Shown here one piece after another: positions 32,950 through 36,726 of a DNA stretch of 36,726 nt. How positions within the stretch are numbered: position 1 is the stretch's first letter; every line of letters begins with the position of its first letter. A model generated the notes under the pieces. It did no database searches, was not told where the DNA came from, and worked only from the letters and a program-made list of their open reading frames with translations. Both the position numbers and the translations under genes were made by a program. This stretch comes from Melioribacteraceae bacterium (GTDB taxonomy: Bacteria > Bacteroidota > Ignavibacteria > Ignavibacteriales > Melioribacteraceae): positions 1 to 36,726 of the forward strand of contig JAIOZI010000051.1 of the NCBI GenBank assembly GCA_021740785.1. Reading direction: 5' to 3'.

Positions 32950-33270
32950 TTCTTCTTCCGGTTTGATGTAACCCTCTGCAGTCAGTGAATCATAAGAGCG
33001 GTAAAGGTTTATCTTTACGGTGTAACTTCTGTAAATCCCGGTCGATTCAATGCTTATGCCTTCCGCCTCTTTTTCTATTTTTATCCCGGCAATTAATTCA
33101 TCGTTTATTATTAGGTCACGGTCTTCACGGGATTTTCTATCCGGGATATTTTCGAGCGCCCAGTAAATTCCTTTCTTTGCATTAATTACAGCCGAATCTA
33201 TTTTCGCTTCATAATTGTCTTGAGCAGAAATACAAAAAGGAAGCAGAATAGTTAGAAGAAGTAATCTCAT
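32938..33270 (-). CDS. Small secreted protein of unknown function
   Basis: I do not recognise the family. The 110-residue product has a signal peptide (MRLLLLTILLPFCISAQ). The mature chain of about 93 residues has an initial helix (YEAKIDSAVINAKKGIYWALENI), charged loops and alternating strands (ELIAGIKIEKEAEGISIESTG, YRSYTVKINLYRSY). The ATG at 33270 is chosen because GGAGG (33276-33280 on the complement) is well placed; an in-frame ATG at 33282 lies upstream. It is single, convergent with the HisN-like gene, and divergent from trxA with repeat copy C between them. Confidence 0.72.
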   Translation of the reverse strand: MRLLLLTILLPFCISAQDNYEAKIDSAVINAKKGIYWALENIPDRKSREDRDLIINDELIAGIKIEKEAEGISIESTGIYRSYTVKINLYRSYDSLTAEGYIKPEEESVE

Positions 33271-33296
33271 AATTTCCTCCAAATGATTTGAAATAA

Positions 33297-33346
33297 ACCC
33301 GGATTTTCCATTGGAAAATCAGCCCTCCGGACCCACAATTTGTAAG
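33297..33346 (-). repeat. Dispersed hairpin repeat, copy C (reverse orientation)
   Basis: Read on the minus strand it is CTTACAAATTGT, then a divergent spacer and GATTTTCC-AAT-GGAAAATC. The stem is perfect but 2 bp shorter than in copy A. It lies between two divergent genes. Its outer end provides the TTGTAA that serves as the -35 of the predicted trxA promoter. Confidence 0.75.
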
Positions 33347-33368
33347 ATAAAAATGATCAGTATAAAAT
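33340..33368 (+). promoter_or_regulatory. Predicted promoter of trxA, with its -35 in repeat copy C
   Basis: TTGTAA (33340-33345) and TAAAAT (33363-33368) are 17 bp apart. The start would be near 33375, about 48 nt before the trxA ATG. The -35 hexamer is part of the repeat end TTTGTAAG. Confidence 0.4.
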
Positions 33369-33422
33369 TCAATGAATCCTGCTGAAGCATTATGCATCAA
33401 ATATGAAAAAACGGAGAATTTT

Positions 33423-33758
33423 ATGAGCAATATTATTGAAGGAACAGATCAAAATTTCAATAATGAGGTTTTGGAATCTGAGAAAACTGTTTTGGTAGAT
33501 TTTTGGGCGCCCTGGTGCGGACCTTGCAGAATGGTTGCCCCGGTTGTTGAAGAAATTGCTAATGATTATAACGGCGCATTAAAAGTTGTAAAGCTGAACA
33601 CCGATGAAAATTACAACACGGCTTCTCGTTACGGAATTATGAGCATTCCTACGCTCGGAATTTTTAAGAATGGAAAGATGGTCGCCTCAGTAGTCGGAGC
33701 GGTACCGAAACAGCATTTGGTATCGAAAATCAATCCTTATATGGAAGCGGTTAATTAA
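33423..33758 (+). CDS. trxA: Thioredoxin
   Basis: Cytoplasmic disulfide reductase. The 111-residue product has the thioredoxin fold with the active site WCGPC (C32, C35) in [16 protein letters not shown], a cis-proline region [12 protein letters not shown], and the buried Asp26 in LVDFW. The frame extends to an ATG at 33372, but ATG 33423 fits the family length and has GGAG at 33413-33416, 6 nt away. It is monocistronic, with a predicted promoter at 33340 and a terminator at 33766. Confidence 0.96.
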   Translation: MSNIIEGTDQNFNNEVLESEKTVLVDFWAPWCGPCRMVAPVVEEIANDYNGALKVVKLNTDENYNTASRYGIMSIPTLGIFKNGKMVASVVGAVPKQHLVSKINPYMEAVN

Positions 33759-33765
33759 TTTTGAG

Positions 33766-33793
33766 AAAGACTCCGATCAATCCCGGAGTCTTT
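33766..33793 (+). terminator. Terminator-like hairpin after trxA
   Basis: AAAGACTCCG and CGGAGTCTTT form a 10-bp perfect stem with an 8-nt loop, 8 bp after the trxA stop. The T tract is short (TTTAA) and runs straight into repeat copy B. Confidence 0.65.
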
Positions 33794-33888
33794 AACCCAG
33801 ATTTTCCATTGGATAATCTGCCCTTCGAGCCGACAATTTGTAAGTTGAGAAACATCAAATACTTAGCCATACAGAAATTTTGGAATTT
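33792..33888 (-). repeat. Dispersed hairpin repeat, copy B (long form, reverse orientation)
   Basis: The reverse complement matches 7736-7831 over about 95 bp with only a handful of differences. This includes the AATTCCAAAATTTCT start, the GTATTTGAT block, CTTACAAATTGT and the core hairpin, here with one mismatch (GGATAATCTG). It sits between trxA and the convergent TSUP gene and reaches the stop codon of the latter. Confidence 0.85.
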
Positions 33889-34606
33889 AATTAAATATCA
33901 GAACTACCCCGATAATAATAAGTGCGGCAAGAATCAGCTTATTGTAAGACTCCGTAGAAACTTTGTTGAATAATTTGCTGCCTGTAAACAATCCTAAAAG
34001 CACCACCGGTATTAAATAAAGAAAATCGAAAAAGATTTCCCCGGTTATTGTTCCCATTGCAAAATGTGATGCAACAATAATTGCGGTAGAGAATACAAAA
34101 AATCCCGTAATAGAGGCTTTGAGTTTAAGCTTATCCCAGCCGTGAAGGTAAAAGTAAATTAAAATCGGTGGACCGTTTGTATTAAAAGCTCCGCCCAGCA
34201 GACCGGAAGCGAAACCGAATAAATATCCCCAGTTATAACCAATACCTTTTTGCTCAACGATTTTGAAAGACGAAAAGAGCGCAAACAAAATCACAATTAC
34301 ACCGAGCAAGGGTTTTATCAGCGAGGAATCGGCTTGAGATAGAAAGAATACTCCGAGCGGAATTGCAATGGTTGAGCCGATAATGAGATTTAAGATTTCC
34401 TTAAAATTTATGTGTATGCGAAGCTGTATAAGTAAATAAACATTTGTAACAATTGCGCAGAGGGCTCCGAGCGGAACGGCATATTTAACATCAACCAGAA
34501 GAGAAATAAATGGAATTGAAATAAGCGCAAATCCGAATCCGGAAAAACCTTGTGAGAATGATGCTATAAATATTATCAGCGCTACAATGTAAAAAGTTGA
34601 TTCCAT
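33887..34606 (-). CDS. TSUP-family (TauE/SafE) membrane transporter, second copy
   Basis: The 239-residue product has about seven hydrophobic segments. The duplicated TauE/SafE signature appears as GFSGFGFALISIPFISLLVD at the N-terminus and GFASGLLGGAFNTNGPPILIYFYLHGW in the middle (about 130-157). FNTNGPP is the conserved second-half motif. It belongs to a different TSUP subgroup from the gene at 27193 and the two have little visible identity. The anion transported is unknown. The 3' end touches repeat copy B. Confidence 0.88.
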   Translation of the reverse strand: MESTFYIVALIIFIASFSQGFSGFGFALISIPFISLLVDVKYAVPLGALCAIVTNVYLLIQLRIHINFKEILNLIIGSTIAIPLGVFFLSQADSSLIKPLLGVIVILFALFSSFKIVEQKGIGYNWGYLFGFASGLLGGAFNTNGPPILIYFYLHGWDKLKLKASITGFFVFSTAIIVASHFAMGTITGEIFFDFLYLIPVVLLGLFTGSKLFNKVSTESYNKLILAALIIIGVVLIFN

Positions 34607-34829
34607 AAATGTATTTTAATATAGCAGCAAAGATTTCGGATTTTAATTCCCCGCTTGATTAAATTAAGTAAACTATTTGAAAATGATTAATGAACCGAAT
34701 CTAAAAAGGTGATTTAACGGGACTATAGTTTCGATTTCAAATTAATATCTTATATTTTTATTCTGTATACCTTTGTAGAGCAGGCTTATTAATATAACGC
34801 ATTACTTATTTTCCTCAAAGTTATGATGT

Positions 34830-36317
34830 GTGAATGACTTGAATAATAAAACGATCATAGAAATAAGAAATAAACTCGCTGCGAATTTCGGGTTGTATTA
34901 TGCCGAAGATCAGTTAAAAGATTTGGAGCGCGGGCTTAATGAAACATCCGCAATTTTTGAAGTAACGCCAGATGAGTTAGTGCGTGACTTAATAGATAGA
35001 ACTGCGTTCAGCAGTTATTTCAAAAAACTTATTAACATACTTACAATCGGGGAAACTTATTTTTTTAGGGATACAAAACTTTTCACATTTCTGCAGGATA
35101 GTTACCTGCCGGATTTAATTTCAAAGAAGAAAGATAAATCAATAAACATATGGAGTGCGGGTTGTTCATCCGGGGAAGAGCCTTATTCAATTGCAATTCT
35201 TTTGGAAAGGCTGATTCCGGAGACCGATTCGTGGGAAATAAATATTGAAGCTACGGATATTAACAGTGAATCATTAGATAAAGCCGCAACCGGAGTATAT
35301 AAGAAATGGTCGTTCAGAGATGTTCCCCGCTGGGTAAATGACGGTTATTTTACCAAGTTGGATTCGGGTGATTATAAAATCGACGATAATATTAAAAAGA
35401 TGGTGAGTTTTTCTTACAGAAATATATTGGATAATTCTAATGCCGCAAATCACAACCGTTACGATTTGATTCTATGCAGGAATGTAATGATCTATTTCAA
35501 TCAGAATTCAATCAGAACGCTGAGAGAATCATTTTCCAACTTGCTTAAAAATGACGGACTGTTGATTACTGCTCCGAGCGAGAGTGTTCATATTCATAAT
35601 TTCGGATTTGAGAGAATTCCGGAAGCCGGGGTTGCAGCTTTTAAAAAAGGTGATGGCAAGCGTGTTCCGGAATTATTCAATGATAATGAAGTGAAGTTTA
35701 CGCCAGCAGCAAAGCGCTCTTCTAAAATTCCGGGAAAATCCGGTGATAGAATTATTCCGAAATCTTTTCATGATACGGAGAAAAAAGTTGCTGTTTTTTC
35801 TTACAAAGATATAATGAATGAATTGGATAAAATCACAAGTGAAAGCGGTATAAACGAGGCTTATAGATTTATAAAAAAGACTATCTTCGCCGGAAAGCTG
35901 AATGATTTTTCAAAAAAGGAAATTTCGGATTTATATCTCTCGGCTGTGATAATTGCAGACAAATTGAATGATCACACAAATGCAGCTAAGTTTATTGATA
36001 TAAGTATTAAAAATAATAAAACAAATGCGCGGGCATATTATTATAAATCCATTCTTCTGCAGGAGGACGGTAATTATGCAGAAGCGAAAGAGATGCTGAA
36101 GAAAACTATTTTTTTGGAAAGCAGATTTGTAATGGCGCACTTTACTTTGGGCAATTTGATGATGCATTATGAGAGTGATGAGTCGGTAAAATACTTAAAC
36201 AATGCGCTGAAGTTTTTGAGTTACTATAAACCGGGAGACTTAGTAGAGGATTCAAACGGACTGACTGTCACGGAATTAACCGAGTTGATAAAATCAATGA
36301 TAGACAGCATGGCATAA
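34830..36317 (+). CDS. CheR-type protein-glutamate methyltransferase with TPR tail
   Basis: An SAM-dependent methyltransferase that modifies glutamates on chemoreceptors. The 495-residue product has a helical CheR N-domain (about 1-80). The catalytic domain (about 85-280) carries the SAM site IWSAGCSSGEEPYSIAILLERL, the acidic EATDINSESLDKA and the YDLILCRNVMIYFNQNSIRTL segment. The C-terminal part (about 320-495) holds TPR-like repeats such as ARAYYYKSILLQEDGNYAEAKEMLKKTIFLE. This CheR-TPR form usually serves chemosensory or surface-motility signalling arrays. The start is GTG (34830), with TTG 34839 as an alternative. No other che genes are in the window. Confidence 0.92.
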   Translation: MNDLNNKTIIEIRNKLAANFGLYYAEDQLKDLERGLNETSAIFEVTPDELVRDLIDRTAFSSYFKKLINILTIGETYFFRDTKLFTFLQDSYLPDLISKKKDKSINIWSAGCSSGEEPYSIAILLERLIPETDSWEINIEATDINSESLDKAATGVYKKWSFRDVPRWVNDGYFTKLDSGDYKIDDNIKKMVSFSYRNILDNSNAANHNRYDLILCRNVMIYFNQNSIRTLRESFSNLLKNDGLLITAPSESVHIHNFGFERIPEAGVAAFKKGDGKRVPELFNDNEVKFTPAAKRSSKIPGKSGDRIIPKSFHDTEKKVAVFSYKDIMNELDKITSESGINEAYRFIKKTIFAGKLNDFSKKEISDLYLSAVIIADKLNDHTNAAKFIDISIKNNKTNARAYYYKSILLQEDGNYAEAKEMLKKTIFLESRFVMAHFTLGNLMMHYESDESVKYLNNALKFLSYYKPGDLVEDSNGLTVTELTELIKSMIDSMA

Positions 36318-36364
36318 TGAGAACATTGCTAAGGCGCGATGGGAGTCTAGTAAATCTGTTAGTG

Positions 36365-36428
36365 GTTATTAGGTTATTAAGTTATTGAGTTATTGAGTTA
36401 TTAAGTTATTGAGTTGTTGAGTTATTGA
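36365..36428. repeat. Tandem 8-mer array GTTATTNN, 8 units
   Basis: Eight contiguous in-phase 8-mers: GTTATTAG, GTTATTAA, GTTATTGA twice, GTTATTAA, GTTATTGA, GTTGTTGA, GTTATTGA. Seven keep GTTATT exactly. The unit is shared with 221-252. Confidence 0.85.
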
Positions 36429-36510
36429 GAGGCGGGGAATTGATAATTGACTATTTTCTATTGACTATTGATGAATGACGATCACCTTCGCAAAAGCTAC
36501 GGTGATTAAA

Positions 36511-36559
36511 ATTGACGAATGATGATTGACGATTGACGATTGATGATTGATGAATGATT
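36511..36559. repeat. Tandem 7-mer array ATTGACG/ATTGATG, 7 units
   Basis: Seven contiguous 7-mers: ATTGACG, AATGATG, ATTGACG twice, ATTGATG twice, AATGATT. A looser run of ATTGA words precedes it at about 36440-36480. Confidence 0.8.
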
Positions 36560-36616
36560 CGCTACACTGAAGCTTGGTTTTAGCGTATGTCATTCCCTAA
36601 AATAGTTGACCGTTTT

Positions 36617-36726
36617 TTATGTTCTATAATTTAGTGAATTGTAATTATAAATATTTAATATCGGTCTATATTTCGCGTCCATTATTTCAATTTCTTTTTC
36701 AAACTCAGCAGGGGTCATCCAGTCCG
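36617..36726 (-). CDS. C-terminal end of a probable integrase-core transposase, cut by the window edge
   Basis: On the minus strand a frame open to the window edge gives DWMTPAEFEKEIEIMDAKYR and a further 16 residues to a TAA at 36619-36617. W-MTPAEFE is the usual C-terminal signature of DDE integrase-core transposases (IS3/IS481-like). The bases just beyond (CCCTAAAATAGTTGACCG at about 36596) resemble a terminal inverted repeat of such elements, but the other end lies outside the window. The element type cannot be fixed from 36 residues. Confidence 0.5.
   Translation of the reverse strand, partial: DWMTPAEFEKEIEIMDAKYRPILNIYNYNSLNYRT

Larger units (their letters stand above)
36318..36616. 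other. Gene-free stretch of short-period repeats
   Basis: Two tandem arrays (36365-36428 and 36511-36559) and an imperfect ATCACC/GGTGAT stem (36481-36506, around TTCGCAAAAGCTAC) occupy most of it. No gene or terminator is evident after the CheR gene. Confidence 0.65.

Noticed and set aside
36317-36388. ATG overlapping the CheR gene stop, giving 23 residues
   Set aside because: The frame ends inside the GTTATTNN array and shows no membrane, signal or family feature.

Overview
This is an AT-rich, densely coded chromosomal segment from a member of the FCB group (Bacteroidota/Chlorobiota/Ignavibacteriota). The best lineage marker is a secreted beta-propeller protein at 25.3-26.5 kb that ends in a type IX secretion sorting domain carrying NYPNPFNPTTTIKYSIP, the wording usual in Ignavibacteria-like genomes. 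GWxTD, PEGA and DUF2721 proteins and abundant lipoproteins fit the same group. An Ignavibacteriales-like organism is my inference; no rRNA or tRNA gene is present to confirm it.

Layout. Bases 1-60 hold the start of a leftward gene. Bases 61-469 are short-period tandem repeats. uvrA (leftward) and an Ala/Ser-rich lipoprotein gene (rightward) diverge around a TetR-type palindrome. An mlaE-mlaF-mlaD lipid-transport operon (7554-4955, leftward) follows. A seven-gene leftward operon (15155-7980) encodes RimO, a GWxTD protein, a PfkB sugar kinase, a BamA/TamA-like barrel protein, a UbiA prenyltransferase, RNase HII and YraN. Rightward from 15262 come a DUF2721 membrane protein, a YiiX-like cysteine hydrolase overlapping a DUF4878 lipoprotein, and two related secreted proteins, each followed by a tiny ORF that is little more than a signal peptide. 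A DUF1579 protein is next. The argB-argD-argC-argJ operon (20602-24933) makes ornithine through acetylated intermediates. Then come the type IX cargo, a PEGA lipoprotein, a TSUP transporter, a beta-lactamase-fold lipoprotein and, convergent to it, a Sua5/TsaC gene. A repeat-rich stretch of about 0.9 kb precedes a membrane-bound class III cyclase homologue coupled to a HisN-like phosphatase. The right part holds a small secreted protein, thioredoxin, a second TSUP transporter and a CheR-TPR methyltransferase. More tandem repeats lead to the tail of a probable transposase at the right edge.

The most distinctive content is repetitive. One hairpin repeat family (core CAGATTTTCC-AAT-GGAAAATCTG) occurs six times in intergenic DNA, with two copies alike over about 95 bp. 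A second palindrome (GGGGACGAAAA arms) occurs once between genes and once in frame inside the type IX sorting domain. Several 6-8-bp tandem arrays recur at 0.2-0.4, 30.6 and 36.4 kb. I found no CRISPR array, phage or obvious defence system. The best candidates for new biology are the repeat families, the signal-peptide-only ORFs and a cyclase homologue with substituted active-site residues.
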